Origin: Phoronis australis
Lineage: Eukaryota; Phoronida; Phoronidae
NCBI GenBank assembly: GCA_002633005.1
Contig: NMRA01000774.1
Location: 45,501-109,500, forward strand
Direction: 5' to 3'
DNA: 64,000 nt
The notes under the pieces: model-generated
The model's database searches: none
The model's input: the letters and a program-made list of their open reading frames with translations, nothing else
Told to the model about the DNA's origin: nothing
Translations under genes and position numbers: made by a program
Shown: positions 1 to 13,000 of the stretch, piece after piece
Layout: each line of letters opens with the position of its first letter
Numbering within the stretch: position 1 is the first letter of the stretch

Positions 1-59
1 GCGAACAGTAAAATGTTTGTTTGGCCAAAGTTCACCCGTTAAGTCATAAAATGGTAATT

Positions 60-240
60 GCCGACCAAGGACACGCTTAATCCGAATTGGTCGTCTACGC
101 TAGGCGACCACTTAGCCGACCCAAGTGCCGACCACAGAGGCGACTCAGTAGACGGCTCCTAGCCGACCGTTGTTGGTCGGCTGCTGGTCGGCTAGACGAC
201 CGGTCGACGGCCGGTCGTCGACCAATTTCCGACCGGTCGG
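60..240. repeat. GC-rich, self-complementary low-complexity block
   Basis: A dense run of degenerate GGTCG/CGACC motifs (GGTCGGCTGCTGGTCGGCT and its complements) makes the block largely self-complementary, in sharp contrast to the AT-rich sequence on both sides. No protein-like reading frame is convincing: the open frame on the minus strand is only a consequence of the repeat. It could be an expanded simple repeat or the end of a transposon. Confidence 0.6.
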
Positions 241-487
241 CCAAAAATTCGTGATGTGTGCTGTAGCTACTAGTCACCGAAAATGTTGAGTTTTGAGATT
301 TAAAAGTGCTCAAATGGTTGTTAAGTTATTGGGCTTTTTTCTTAGCAAATAAACTTTGATAAAACTAGTATTTTTTGTTTTGTTTTTTTTTTGACTGTGA
401 ATTACCATTTTGATGATGAGCCCTTCAGGTGTCTCTGATCACTGAAGAAAAAATGGCTGATGAGGTGGTGGAAGTAGTTAATATAGT

Positions 488-914
488 GTGTTAGTTGGCA
501 TAATCCTTCAAATCTGGTTGATGGAGCTTCAAAGGAACATCGAAACCATGCAGCAAGCAACTGAAGCACTAACTGATTGCAGCAAGTCCATAGCAAGCCA
601 TCTGAAATTTGTTAAAGTCATCGACCCAGTCCCGTTCAGTGACAGTGCTGAAACAGTGAAAGTGGCAGCTGATTCTTGCCAGGGTCAGAGTGGGCTTGTC
701 TACAACAGTTTGCCCCCCTCCCACCCCACAGTTTGTGAAAATCGTCGATCTCAGCATGGAATCAGATGGAGGCCAAGTAAAAGTAAGATATGTGCCCACC
801 TTCATCAGAAAGGCTCTAAGCCCAAGGCCAAGCTTGAGTTTGGAATGCAAGTGGAAATACAGTCAACAAAGAATTTCTGGAAGAACAGAATGTATCGATT
901 CCAGTTGGGTCAGG
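488..914 (+). pseudogene. Candidate coding exon of an unidentified gene (possibly decayed)
   Basis: An open frame begins near 488 and runs into a consensus splice donor (CAG|GTAAGT) after position 914. Its first half contains a helix-like stretch (LQRNIETMQQATEALTDCSK) and its end reads KLEFGMQVEIQSTKNFWKNR. An alternative is a shorter exon starting after a strong pyrimidine-rich acceptor (CCCCCCTCCCACCCCACAG), using a different frame that reads FVKIVDLSMESDGGQVKVRY. Both readings are open up to the same donor and I cannot decide between them. I do not recognise the family. A PHD-like exon at 1960 and a protein-like relic at 2734 lie downstream on the same strand, so the three may belong to one old gene or element. 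Confidence 0.35.
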
Positions 915-1959
915 TAAGTTGTTATGCAGCTGCAGGTCATCAATACTCTATAGCTGTTGATAACGACATTATTATATTTGCTTTTTCAACTAGATTTTGA
1001 CTGCAGTCGCCATAAAGGGCACAACCCTACATGAAGTAAAGCGACACTCGAGTACTAGAGTAATTTTAGTAACTTCTTCCAGTACTGACTTGTATTAGTA
1101 AAATATTCACTTTATCTCAATATTTAGGGTTTGTTTAAATACATTCCATTTTATGAATACGCATGTGTAAAAAGTGAAAATTTGGTGTCCATTATCAAAA
1201 GACTTAATCGAGCCCTTGTCTCCTAGCTGACACCAATTTCTCATCTAATTCACCTGTAGTCACTTCTGATTGGTCACATTGTTCTATCTGTATAACCAGA
1301 GATACATAATTTTCCAAATATGCAGTGGAACCCCATTACAATAGGGCCTAATTTAATTAAAATGGCTAAAGTTTTAACACCGTTAAGGTCCCTAATACCT
1401 GAAGCATTCAACCTCATGAACAAGACTGGGGAAAACATTTGGGGATTCAAAATACAGCATTGTATTGGGAGTTCTGTTATGCCTACTTTCCATAAAATTC
1501 TATTGCAGGTCTATGCAGAAATTGTAAGCGTTTACCAAAGAAGTTAGCCACTGTTGTTGAGTACTAGTAAGTAGTTATAGTTAATGAATTGGAGTGTTGT
1601 TACACAAAACCTTTTTCTGAGATTCTTGGTTCCAAGATTAAGTGCATCAACATTTAATGATAGCAAAACAATAGTTGTAGTAGATTTTTATTTCAGTTGT
1701 TTTGTGGTTGCTTATAAACCTCATAGACAAATAAAAATGCCGTGCATTAAGCGAATTTTGCGTCTCTGAAGTTTTACTGCACAAGTTGTCCATAGTTACA
1801 GGAGTATGTAACAACAAGGTTTGCGCAAATTGCCTCAAATATTAACAGGGCTGGTGGGCTTGTAAACTGCGCATTGACTCAAAAACTGGTGACAGTCTCA
1901 CTAACTCATCTGCTAGGAAACATTACTGATGGACTGTAACACTGTCCTTGTATTTGCAG

Positions 1960-2087
1960 ACAAAACACTGCAGGTGTTCTGTATTTACTGTCTTGTCAAC
2001 CATGTCTCTCAGACAAAGTGGATTTGGCTCCACGCACTGCAATTTTTGGGTGCATAAGTTATGTTTTGCGAGCTTGGGCCAGAGCTT
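1960..2087 (+). pseudogene. Decayed exon with a PHD-finger-like zinc motif
   Basis: The segment is bounded by a good acceptor (TTGTATTTGCAG) and a donor (GTGAGT at 2088). In one frame it reads VFCIYCLVNHVSQTKWIW. After a one-base frameshift it continues STHCNFWVHKLC. This follows the PHD-finger signature W-x-x-C-x-x-C-x-x-W-x-H-x-x-C, with the first cysteine of that run changed to serine next to the frameshift. PHD fingers bind histone tails in chromatin proteins and also occur in some transposon-encoded proteins. The frameshift and the lost ligand suggest a relic. The family call is an inference from a short motif. Confidence 0.4.
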
Positions 2088-2733
2088 GTGAGTCAATGGA
2101 TAGCGTTAACAGACCTTGAACTACACTGTGCTGTATGTTTATTTGAGGAGCTATGTTCATAAGTGCACAATCTGTTTAGTTCTGTTCCAGTTATTTCACC
2201 ACAACTGTCAACATTTGAAAATTCCTCTGAGAGGGAAGACTGCTTGTAATGAAAGCTTTGGTACTCCAAATAGGTCATAACAGGATTTTTATAGTTGCTC
2301 CGGGTTGCTTTAGTGACCACTGAGGCAAATTTTGAAAGGTGCATTTAGCTAAAAATATTGAGGATGCAATTGAATTCCTTTTAGCCTGAAAATCATGTAC
2401 TAAAACATAAAATTTTCTCAATCAGCATCGTGGCATGGAGAGTGTTGGATCTTGTCTTAACTTTATGGCATTTCGAAGCTGTGACAATACTATATATCAA
2501 AATTGGTGGTTTTCCAGGTTTTAGTAGTGAACTTACATTTTAATTAATTGACGACAACTTTTGTTTTGAGTGCTGCTTGCACACAATGAGGGTAGCATGC
2601 ATATGTGAGTGGCCATCTTTCCAAGCTATTTTGAATGGTGAAAATAAATACTTTGGGGAAAGGCTATTTATGGAAAATATAATTCTTGTGTTTACGGATT
2701 AAGTTGCATATAATTGTAATATTTACAGGCAAA

Positions 2734-3130
2734 TTTTTCAAGTGGAAACGAGGGGGACCAACCATCATTCTGGCTGGCCGCGCCTAGCCAAAGATCCATA
2801 AGTCGAATCAGTTTCTCACTGCTGCATCTGATGGAAGAGTCAACCCTGTTAGCACCCAGCTTCTAACTGACAACTATGAATTTGCCGAAAGGTCCTAGCG
2901 ATATTACAAACAAAAAGCCAGCAACGCAATATATGTTACGGTAACCCATGAATGTATTGCTCCTGGTTATATTGATGTTCTGAAGAATGTCTCTCACCTC
3001 AGCAGATTAAATATGTTCCCGTTAAGCAGCACTCAATCGTTGTGGGAAACTCGCACAATTTGATGCCTTTGGAATGAAAAGAATCGCTGAGGAAGACCGT
3101 CGATTTGAACTGTGACAAAATATTGTTGAG
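2734..3130 (+). pseudogene. Protein-like relic, family not recognised
   Basis: Read on the plus strand with stops and a frameshift ignored, this stretch keeps protein-like composition. Pieces include KFFKWKRGGPTIILAGRA, then FLTAASDGRVNPVSTQLL, then SNAIYVTVTHECIAPGYIDV, and after a shift IKYVPVKQHSIVVGNSHNLM. Acceptor-like TTTACAG lies just upstream. Stops interrupt it at least three times. It may be the 3' part of the same decayed unit as the segments at 488 and 1960, but this link is inference. Confidence 0.3.
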
Positions 3131-3746
3131 TTAGTTGGAATTGCCGCAGTAGCACATTTCATGTTTATAAGACTCAGAGACATTTGAAATACAGTATGTC
3201 AAAAGCAGTCAGACAAAATGCTATTTCCTTTTCGTGACGTGTCATCTATGCTGACTAAAGGTGTCTCATTGTACGCCTAATTTGCTTGCTTTTTGTAAAT
3301 GTGACCCCATTTGTTCTTTTCTATTTACTTGTGTGTAATTTGTCTGTGTCCTATATCAGCCTCAATATAGTATTACTATTCTCTAAACTACTTTGGTTTT
3401 TGTTTAACATTTGGCTATCTTATCGTTTTGCTACATAAGTACAGTATAAGCTGCTCGGCTGCATCTCTATGTCTAACATATTGTACAATAATTTAAGTCA
3501 AGACAGTTTTTAAATATTGCCCAACTTTGTTCCAAAATCTCTTTGCAGGATTACCCAAGTTCACTACATGTATATGCAGTCTGAATGTTAACTTTGTGCG
3601 TTTTATTTTCGTTTTGCTGCTCATGAATTGTCATGATTTTTCAATGAAGTAGCTGACACTACATGCATTAGTCTCGAGACTTCTGAATTTTTGGAGTCTG
3701 ACTGATGGTAAGCACCAAACACCATTGCATATCCATACTAAACTCG

Positions 3747-4039
3747 GGCGGATCCAGGATTTCGAGTTGGGGGGCAGGGCACAGAATTGCGCCACATCCG
3801 CGCGCCCACCCTAAAATGTAGGGATGCAGGGGTCTCGGAATTTTTGGGTTTGTGGACCTTATTACTAAAAAAATCCGGTAAACGGGGTTTGCTCAAGGCC
3901 AATGCATTGTGCATTCGCCCACGGACCCCCCTGGGTGCGCGCATATGCTAGTCAGCAATTAGCACCCCGAACTGAAAAATGGTATCTGGGAGAATTTTAG
4001 GGGGGCATGGCCCCCTCGGCCCCCTCCTGAAATCCGCCA
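3747..4039. mobile_element. Short non-autonomous element with GGCGGATTTC-type inverted ends
   Basis: The left end reads GGCGGATCCAGGATTTC and the right end reads GAAATCCGCC, an imperfect inverted pair next to G-rich/C-rich tracts (GGGGGCATGGCCCCCTC). The interior has no credible gene. Related ends with ATCCGCC next to C-rich tracts recur near 48.66 kb and 49.05 kb, so this is an interspersed family, MITE- or SINE-like. Confidence 0.55.
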
Positions 4040-6059
4040 TTGAAACTGTGATAGATGCAAAGAACATCTGATTTTTCTGCTATCGTGCGTGTGAAATACT
4101 CGGTTTCCTGTGTTTTTTATGAAAATGTCTACGAACCTTCCGCAAATACGTCATTCTATGCGTTGGCGGTGAAAACTAAAAAACATTGGTATCCATAATG
4201 CGAGAATATTCAGACATCCATATGCACATCTGGGCGTGTGCTGTTCGGGGACTTTCCCGAATGAGAAGCGTAAGAAAAGTTATTCAACAACGCCAATTTC
4301 ACCGGTAGTCGACTATCCTTATAAGATCAGTTTTTCTAACCTCATTTCACAGCATCTAACCAATACCATTTCAATAAATCTTTTTTAGGACTAACTACTT
4401 TGCTGTCTGATTTGTTCGGGTTTGGTGATATACACTGTATGGCCATGCAGTTGTCTCCTAACGGCCCAATACACCTATTATTGTTTTTTATAAAATTCGT
4501 TGAATTGAGATGGGTCGGGACACGATCAACTGACTTCGAGAACATTAGAAAACTAAATTTCAATCAGACCCACACATTAAAATTTTAGAATTCGAGTTCC
4601 CAGTTATGTATAACTGAAGACTTACTTTAGAGATTTTTTACTCAACCATAATGCATTTTGAAACGGTGAGTATATGCACATGCTATTGGCAGCGTTATCG
4701 TCAGGGTCAAAAGAAACCAACGTGTCTTGTTGTGCTTCTCATTATTTTCTGTAAAGTAACAAAATTAAAGCTCTCTCGATATGTTCGATCGCCTATTTTA
4801 AGATTTCAAAACTGTATTTTGAATCCTCGCATACATCTGTTGCTATGCAGACATTGGCCAGTTGCATAATTTTGGAGAGGTGCCCTACATCTAGAGCCCG
4901 AAGCGGTATGAAGAAGGTTGATTGCCTAGACTTTTTGTGGTTTATTTTGTAGCGCTAAGATCAATCTAAACACAGGTTGTAGATTTGTTGTTTTAAATTT
5001 GGCTTCAGCTGAGATATTGAGGCAGGAAGTAGGGCAAATTTCAACATTTTATAATCACCACAAACTAGCTAAACTGGTAGCCTTCAAAAACGGTTAAGAT
5101 GTAACTGAAACCTTGACATTCTCTATGACTGGCAAGTTGAAAGACACCCCAATTAAGTGATAAAATTGAAGTGTTTCCTTTTGCACTACTGTTCTCAAGG
5201 TAAGTTCGCAAAAAGTGCCAAAATGTAGCTGTAGCGAGGCTTGGAATTGGCAGAAAAACAACGTTCCCATAGCAACCACAAGGTGGCGCACGCAAAAAAT
5301 TAACGTTGATATGAAGGTTGGGGCATCAACCCCTACCATCATGCAAACAATCGAGGAAATCCGTGACATAGCCCTTGTCACTGTTTGCCTGGTCCATTCG
5401 TGGACGTGCTCTTAAGACTTTTTATTGCAAAAGAGTTCAGTTTTTTATTAATTAAAAGATATCCAGATCAAAGGTAAGTTGTTGAAACCATGAAGTAAAA
5501 CTGGAATCACCTTGATTACATACATATAGTATTGTGTGGTAAATGGGTTATTTGAATCGAAAGCCTGGAAATCCCTGGATGTTGTTTAGTTATATGAGAA
5601 TGTGGATACAAACACTAGAGACGTCATGAAAATCAGATTGACAATTATGGAAAAGGTCAGTACGTACTTGATAATAGTTGTCATAAAAGTCCACGTAGAT
5701 GGTTTGGATGTACATTGACTTACATGTACATGTATGACAGCAGATGCTTAATGGCAAAAATGTTAAGCGATTGCAGACCTTATGCAATTTTAAGATGACA
5801 AGAAATACAGTTCCACAGTTAGAGGCACTAATAACGCGATGTTTGCAAACTGCAATAGAAACATTATCAGGACTACAAATATTTCTTAAATTTTTTGCAA
5901 AATTGTGCCCGTCTGAAATCGTTGAATCGAATTAACTTATAGTGGAAATAATTACTCTGAAGAGCTTAAGCATGGGCTTATACATATTGAAGTGTCGTTT
6001 CCTAACGTCTTAATGAGCATCCTTATCTCAAACAGTTAAGTCCTTGAGCCAGGTTTTGG
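4040..6059. other. Non-coding stretch, nothing recognised
   Basis: AT-rich sequence with only short chance reading frames on both strands. I see no conserved protein motif, RNA gene or clear repeat boundary. Confidence 0.5.
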
Positions 6060-6175
6060 CGGATTGTTCTAGAACCCCTTCGACCTCCAAAACCCGTAAT
6101 CTCCTAGACCCGTGACCCCTTCGACCCACGGCCCACAACTGCCTCGACTCAATCTACACAAGGTCTACTGGATCT
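6060..6175. repeat. End of a GACCC/GGTCG-rich repeat element
   Basis: Begins GGATTGTTCTAGAACCCC and continues with degenerate TTCGACCCACGGCCC units. The same end in opposite orientation stands at 10030 (TTTTTAGAACAATCCG), and full copies of the family lie at 8971-9800 and 52896-53783. It may be one terminus of a larger composite element reaching 10030. Confidence 0.5.
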
Positions 6176-6689
6176 GGACATAGAAAAGTGCTGACTTTCA
6201 GAACCAACGAATGAAGCCGTTAGCTCGGCTGGATATTTCTTGTTTTTTTGCAATCAAGAGAGTCAATTCGTCAAATTTGAACGCCCGGCAAAACAGGAAA
6301 AACACCAAATTAAATCAAAGACCCGACAAAGTGTAATCGTATAGGGAATTATTCAGTGAATGGCAGATTCAATCCATTTTAGGGAGAGTGCGAGGAATCG
6401 ATGCAAGAGCAACATCTGCAGCAAATGCAGATTAAAAAACAAATTGTTAATTAAAAAGAATCCCAAAGTTACATGAAGTATATTGAATAATAATAAACGT
6501 TATTGAACTTGAAGAAATCCAGCCCATAGTACAGTAATATCAAAATACATAAAAGTACAAAGACGCTTGCATAACGGTAATATATATAGTTCATCATCTA
6601 TACTCTTAGTATAGTTTGACTAGTTCGCTAGGCGTGCAGCAGGTTGATAGACAAGTTGAGCAATTTTGAGACGTCTTGCACAAATCTAA

Positions 6690-8760
6690 TGAATGTAGAA
6701 TATTAGCATTTTTTGAACCTAGGAATGAACTTATCTCGCAAAACATCATATAAAGTACAATTTGTAACAAAATGGAACTCGTCCCGGGTTACAGAAATTC
6801 AAAATTTTTTGCAAATCACACAGTTTGTAAATTCCCTATCAGTTTTATCCCTCCCTGCTTCAATTTCTAAACAAAGATTGGAGCAACTAATTTTAGTTAT
6901 GAATTTTCTAATATGTTTAAACAACGCTCTACACATCTTATAAAGTAATTTCTAACCCTAAATATGTGCTTACAAAAGGTTACCTGCACATTCTCAATGG
7001 CTTAGTGGGTGATAACCCCACACTTCTGAGCCGTAGTATAGTGTGGGTGTTATTGATTTATCAAATATTCGCAAGGCAGTTTTGCAGTTTAAGCCATTGA
7101 TAGTTTTGTCAAATCTTATTACAGAAAACATAGCCTTCATGGCTTATGCAGCGAGTTCATCAGAATTTTTACTCCAGCATGTTAGGGAGGACAATGTACA
7201 TCATAAGTACTTAAAATGCGACACTGTGTCCATTGATTTCAAATTATATGACCACTTCTCAATATTTTCCAAATAACTACCATTTCGGAAAACCATTATC
7301 TTTGTTTTATCAATATAGACCTTTATACAAAATTGTTTAGAGAAATGTTGCATAATCATTATTTGTTTTTGCAAATGTCTCGGTGTATATGCAATATTTG
7401 CCTTGTCACCAACATACAGTACATATAATACATCAGGAGACTCACTGTCAGTAGAAATACTCTGATAATAGGATTCTTTCAGGTGTTTGACTTATTCATT
7501 TAAAAACATTGTGAACAGGAAAGGACTTCGGACAAATCCTTGCCTCACTCCTGTTGTGTATTTAAAGAAGCTTGTTCGGTGAGTATTGTCCATTGGTACA
7601 CACGATTCTAACTTTTCATACATTAATTGGATTACTTTCAAAGTGTTGCCATGGACTCCAGCATTGATAAGTTTATGGAGCAGGACTCTGGATTGTACAA
7701 TATCAAACACCGATTTAAAATCTACGAAAAAGGCATAACATCTACCCATTTTCTTACTTTTAAGTAATAATTAAAAGTATTTCTGCACCAATGAATTTAG
7801 GGTATATATCTGGTCCATTGCGCTAGTGTATGATGTTTTAAATCCAGCCTGCTCTTCATACAAAGTTTTTGTATCAGTTACCCACTGCATCTAGACGCTT
7901 ATTAATTGTATCGACAAACAATTTGTTTAATGTATTAAGCACCGGTATGCCATTAAATCGTCTTTTTTGTTTATCTGGACAATTAGCGCTTTACTACAAT
8001 CCCCTGGCATGGCGTAATTAAAGGAGCATTGAACAACTTAGACAGGTATGGCGGGACTATAATTGGCTGAGAGAGGTTCATGAGTTCACCAGGAATTCCA
8101 TCCATGCCAGTGCCCTTGTTATTTTTAATACATTGCATTGTTCACTGTTTCTGTTATAGGTTCATTCAGATCCCTTTTATTATCAAAACAATGATTACAA
8201 TGTCTGTAATGCAATCAATTTGTTACTGAGGTCATCTTGAGAGGAAAATTCTTCGTCCATTAATGAACAACTAGACTTTAATAGAGTATAAAAGTGTTCT
8301 TACACTGATGTGCAGTGATATCAGTTTTAATTACATGCTTCTTTTTACTTTGTTTTTTCAATAATTTCCCACGATTCATTTGGGTATTTAGCCGTTTGTT
8401 TAAGTTGATCGCACATCGTTATTCTTTACAACTCTTGTTTAGTTTGAACATTAGTTTTGAAATCTTTCTTAAATCTTTTATATTCTATTTAGAGTAAATC
8501 TACATTTTTGCAATTTATTTAATGTTTTACTCTAGCGCTCTTTTTTCTCATAACCCCACGGGGCTTGATCCCGTTTAAAATTCCCTTTATTGTTAACAGT
8601 TTTTCTAGACTTGGTGATTCCCATTGACTCACCTACTGTTTTGTAAAACGATTCTAAAATGCCATCCGCATGGTCTATGTTATTGTTGTCTATACTTCCA
8701 TGAAGGTGAGGGATAATTTTTTGGCATATTCACCGTTCATTTATCTGCCATTGAACTATT
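6690..8760 (-). pseudogene. Degenerate non-LTR retrotransposon (LINE) with reverse-transcriptase remains
   Basis: Read on the minus strand, the region keeps reverse-transcriptase blocks in the right order, broken by many stops and frameshifts. From 8.25 kb downwards they are a fragment of the finger region, EEQAGFKTSYTSAMDQIYTL near 7.85 kb, and the longest open piece, 7492-7749, with CYAFFVDFKSVFD (a VDFxxAFD-type block) and TTGVRQGFVRSPFLF (GVRQGxxLSP). A damaged active-site block LYVGD stands where LINEs have YVDD. KIMVFRNGSYLENIEKW and CWSKNSDELAA follow, then a cysteine/histidine tail near 6.75 kb (TRDEFHFVTNCTLYDVLRDK). The element once encoded the enzyme that copies its RNA into DNA. 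No intact endonuclease domain was seen. The clade cannot be fixed by eye. Confidence 0.8.
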
Positions 8761-8970
8761 CCATCGAAGTTTATTTTTAACGATTATACAACAGAAAGAA
8801 TAGAAGAAAAATGCGACTGAAAATACGTTCATTCACGTTAACGTACTCTCTCCATAAGTTTAGTAGAACATGGTATTGGTAGCCGATTGTGTAACTATTT
8901 TTGTGGTAACGATGGTACGCTGACTATTTGCTATTTCAGATCATAGTTTACGTCACTTTCTGTTCTTAAC

Positions 8971-9800
8971 AAATTGTTCTAAAACCTTTTCAACCCCCAC
9001 ACCCCACGACCCAATCGACTCACGGCCTATGGCAGTAGATGTATCTTAGCGCTGTTTACACGTTTCATAATCATATTACGTCGCTGAATGACTTTCCCAT
9101 AAGATTTACCTACCCGTTAATATGCTGTGGCTCAAGTCTGGTGTATAAAACAGAAAGATTCGTCAAAAATGATCTGAAAGAGCGAAATGCTACAGTGTTA
9201 TCGTTGTCACGGTAATAGCTCCACGAGCGGCTACCAATGGCCCTGTTCTTTTAAACTGAGGGGGAGAGTATGTTAACGTGAGTGAACATGATCACACATT
9301 CTGTTATTTGCTTTCTGTTTTATAGTCGTTTACAATGTATTCCATTTAGATACTTTCTGAATAACGGTTTCTTTGTTCAAACTGTATTTAATGATTCAGA
9401 AGAAATTTCATATTCCTCGGTCCCTCGCACTCTCCCAAAAGGCTTGAACCTGACACCCACTGAAGAGCAGACGAGAAGATTACACTTTGCAGGGAACGAC
9501 ATATGTAATGTTGGTAGGTCTTTGATTTGACTTGGTCCGAGTTGTCTTCTTTTTGGCTTTCAAACTTGCTGATTCGACTATCTTAATTGCAAAAAAGGAG
9601 AAGCCAATCAAGCTCACGGCCCGTCTCGTTCGTCCTGCAAGTCAACTCAGGTTCTATGTTCAGATAGAGTTGAGCTTTTGTAGTCTGAGTCAAAGGGGTT
9701 GTGGGCCGTGGGTCGAGGGGGTCGTGCGTCGAGTGGGTCGTGGGTCGAGAAGGCCGTTGGGAGGGTGGTCTAGGAGGTCGAGAGGTTTTTGAACAATTCT
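8971..9800. mobile_element. Non-autonomous repeat with TTGTTC ends and GGTCGAGGGGGTCGTG units
   Basis: Left end AAATTGTTCTAAAACC and right end TTTTTGAACAATT form an inverted pair. The right part carries tandem-like GTCGTGGGTCGAGGGG units. The interior aligns by eye along its whole length with 52896-53783, including landmarks such as CCACGAGCGG, GAAGAGCAGACGA and GGCTTTCAAACTT. The long open frames inside are not kept between the two copies, so it is probably non-coding. Confidence 0.65.
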
Positions 9801-9914
9801 TTTTTAACCACCAAAGTTGAACCATAGCAGGTTCACCTATAGGTGCATCACTTGGGAGTCTTTCAGAGACGTAATATGATTACAAAATGTGTAAAAAGCG
9901 CAAAAATAATTAAT

Positions 9915-10030
9915 TGGCACAAGTCGTGGGTCGAGAGGGTTGTGGGTCGTGGGGGCTTAGGGTTGAGAGCGTCGTGGGTCGAGGGGGTCCTGAAGTGTTT
10001 GGTCGAGGGTGGTGTTTTTAGAACAATCCG
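9915..10030. repeat. Second GGTCG-rich repeat end
   Basis: GTCGTGGGTCGAGAGGGTTG-type units end at TTTTTAGAACAATCCG, the inverted counterpart of the end at 6060. It lies about 115 bp right of the full copy ending at 9800. Confidence 0.5.
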
Positions 10031-13000
10031 TTTGAGGCAGCTGCAACTATTTCGTTAGTATTTTGGGAATGGAAATTGTTCAAATTTCTGTTTTTGTCCT
10101 TAAATTGAAACGAAATATAGGGTTTGCAATACCTATCACGATGCAGTGTGTTGCAAGTGACACTTATCGCAACTTAATGGACTAATTGTCCGAAATTATC
10201 CAATTGTACAATACAGAGGACATTCATTTCGGGAAAGAGTGAAGTTTGATTCTAAAAACGGAACCGCTTTTGCGTTCCCAGTACTTCTCTAAAAAGATAC
10301 CCATGGTATTAGTGCAACAAATGTTTTTAACGAAGAGCCACACCGAATTAGCAGAGTTGTTCATTATAATCGCATGAATTTGATATTAATAAAGAACGAG
10401 ATTTTAAAGTTCATGTCTTCTTTGATGTCTCAAACATCATCATCAGAACAAGCATGACTTTGATTTTTCTCAAATCAAAATTGTTGTTTATCGTTATTTT
10501 CAATAACATCTGCAGCTGTTTTCTCGACCTGGACTGGCTGTGCCAATTTAAATATGAAGCAGGTGATGAAAAAAGATCCGAAAAATGTTGATGCCATTAA
10601 GTTGTAATATTAAACGTTGGTTAGAATTGAAAGACGCAAAACATTATTTCAGCGACATCGTACCGCGCATTGGCACAACCGACGTATTTATGCTAGAGGG
10701 CGTTTCAATGCTGAGTCACGGATGAGAAACGAATGGTTTCAAATATAAAATTCAGTTTGATAACCCGACCTAACGAGGACAACGGAGCGACAACATTAAC
10801 AATTTATTGTCATTTGAATATACTAAGTTGAGGAATGTGTACACCTGTAAAACACAAATGCTAGCAAAATTGGTGAATCGTGAAATCTCAGAGTCATCTA
10901 GAGCATGATACAAGTTTATACATCTTGATAGCACAATAAAATACGTCAAGAATGGGTAGACAAAGGAAAGGTATAAAATTACGATTGTACTATGCGTTAT
11001 GGACATCTCATCCTACATGCAGTATGACAGAAAGAAAAAAATGTCTCCTCTGAATCTGTTCAGTCTCAGAACTCGACCCTGGGACTTGAAATTAGACAAG
11101 AAATGGCTACCACTTTTGTTTTATTACTCCTGCAAGTCTATAGGTACAGTTGCCCTGAAAAAATAGCCCGTTGGCTTTGGCGGCAAATTGTATGTCGCGG
11201 ACGGTGATCAGAGATTGTCAGTTATTCGTCTAAATGGGTATTAACTTGGACTCGGGTCATACTTTAATTTCCCACCCCTTTGATACCCCATACGCAATTT
11301 TACCATTTACATCTAACAAAATTGGCATACTGAAAGCTGAATACAAAATAAGTTTTGAAACAATGTGTTCAAATGTTGTTGTATTTTATTTCATTTTCGG
11401 CTAGTCTCTACATATTGCTCTTCGAGCCACCGTTTCGGAGAATCGATGTTGTTAACTACGATTTCGGGAGTAATGAACTTTTCAGAACGTCCAAGTCACG
11501 GAACACCTTTGATATTCCGCGTCTTTATTTTTTTCTTGGAGGACAACGTTATCTGCGCGAATGCGAACTCCAATTACACCGGTGTAGCTCTCCGTAGATC
11601 AAGTTTGTCGCAAGAAAATAGAGATCTTTAAAAATCACGAGAATGTACGAAAGTGTAATCAAAGATAGTGTTTCGCATGTATGCTTGATACCTTGCAAAC
11701 TGGCCGCCCCTGGAGTGATTGGTTTGGGAAAACCGAATGCCCATTTATACGATGGGATAGAATTGACTGTTTTCGTTCCATAGTGAACATTTTTGGACGC
11801 GGTTTCCAGACAATGTCCTGGATCTGCGATTTGTGCAGTTGGTGAAAGGGAACTTTTTTAAGTTCCAAAGTTTCTTATTCCCAAAGTTATCGTTATGCAG
11901 GTATGATTGGGTCATTTAAAATGCACATTTGTCGAGCATCCGAAACAATGCTTTCTTTTGCTTTTTCCTGGGAAAACAAACACTTACCTCTAAACAGTAT
12001 TCACGTAAAACACTTCCGGTGTGACGTCGATATTCTGCTTTAATTAATTGTCAGTGTACCTTCAACAGTATCTAACTTCTCTAGTACAAGCTAGCAATCG
12101 TCAGTTCCGTTTTGGCAACAGTGGACATGCAGTGCAAACCGTCCAGTCCCATCTCTATATATGTGCATGTACATGTAGGTATCCTTCCAGCACAGTGCGA
12201 CCTACATGTATATAGAGGCCTGATTTAACGTTGAAGATTCATTAGCAACCTTTCACGGCGTAGGCTCAAGTAACTCTGTGCTATGCAGATCACAAGAAAG
12301 TCAATTTCGCAGAACGCAAACTGAAACCAGATCATCGACAAAATCAAACAAAAGGTAAGTCACGACCAGGTCTCATACGGCCGTTGAGGCTTGAGGCACA
12401 CACATGCACGCATACATCAATAGTACAATTGAACAACTAGTTCTCTGAACACAAAACGAAAGTAAAAGTGTCTGGTGTTACTCAGTAAAAATGCCAATCA
12501 TTTGCTCTTATGTGTAAATTTAGAGTAATTCAGAGTTGGGAATTAATGCTAGCCGTGCACTGAAGTACTTTGCTGCAGCTGTAGACTCAAGTAACTTTGC
12601 GTGACTCTGTGTCTCTTTGGCGCGCTGCAGGGATGTTTTAAAATATTCCAACAACTGCCTGTGAAATCACTTGGATTTTCATGAAACAAAGTGATTGTCT
12701 ATAACCTCGAAACTGATCTTCAAGTTTGCAACTATTTTGTAAAATCCTTATATAACGTGGCAAATTGGCAAGCGTGGCGAACATTCTTGAAGAATTTATC
12801 GACGTAGACAACTCTGGGAAATTGCACAAACTTTACCTGACAGTAATCACTGCTTAGTGCATTGTTGGGTTTAAAATCCGACCAAAATAATGTTTCCCCA
12901 CGTCAATGTCCGAGATCAGCGTAACAATCCGCGTTCAACAGTAGACGGGGTCAGATAACAAAAAGTCTGCCATTTTCCCACGAGCAGAGTGTGGTTAAGT

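Noticed and set aside
9532-9825. Arg/Gly- and Pro/Arg-rich open frames
   Set aside because: They come from GGTCGAGGGGGTCGTG units, and the frames are not kept in the second copy at 52.9-53.8 kb.
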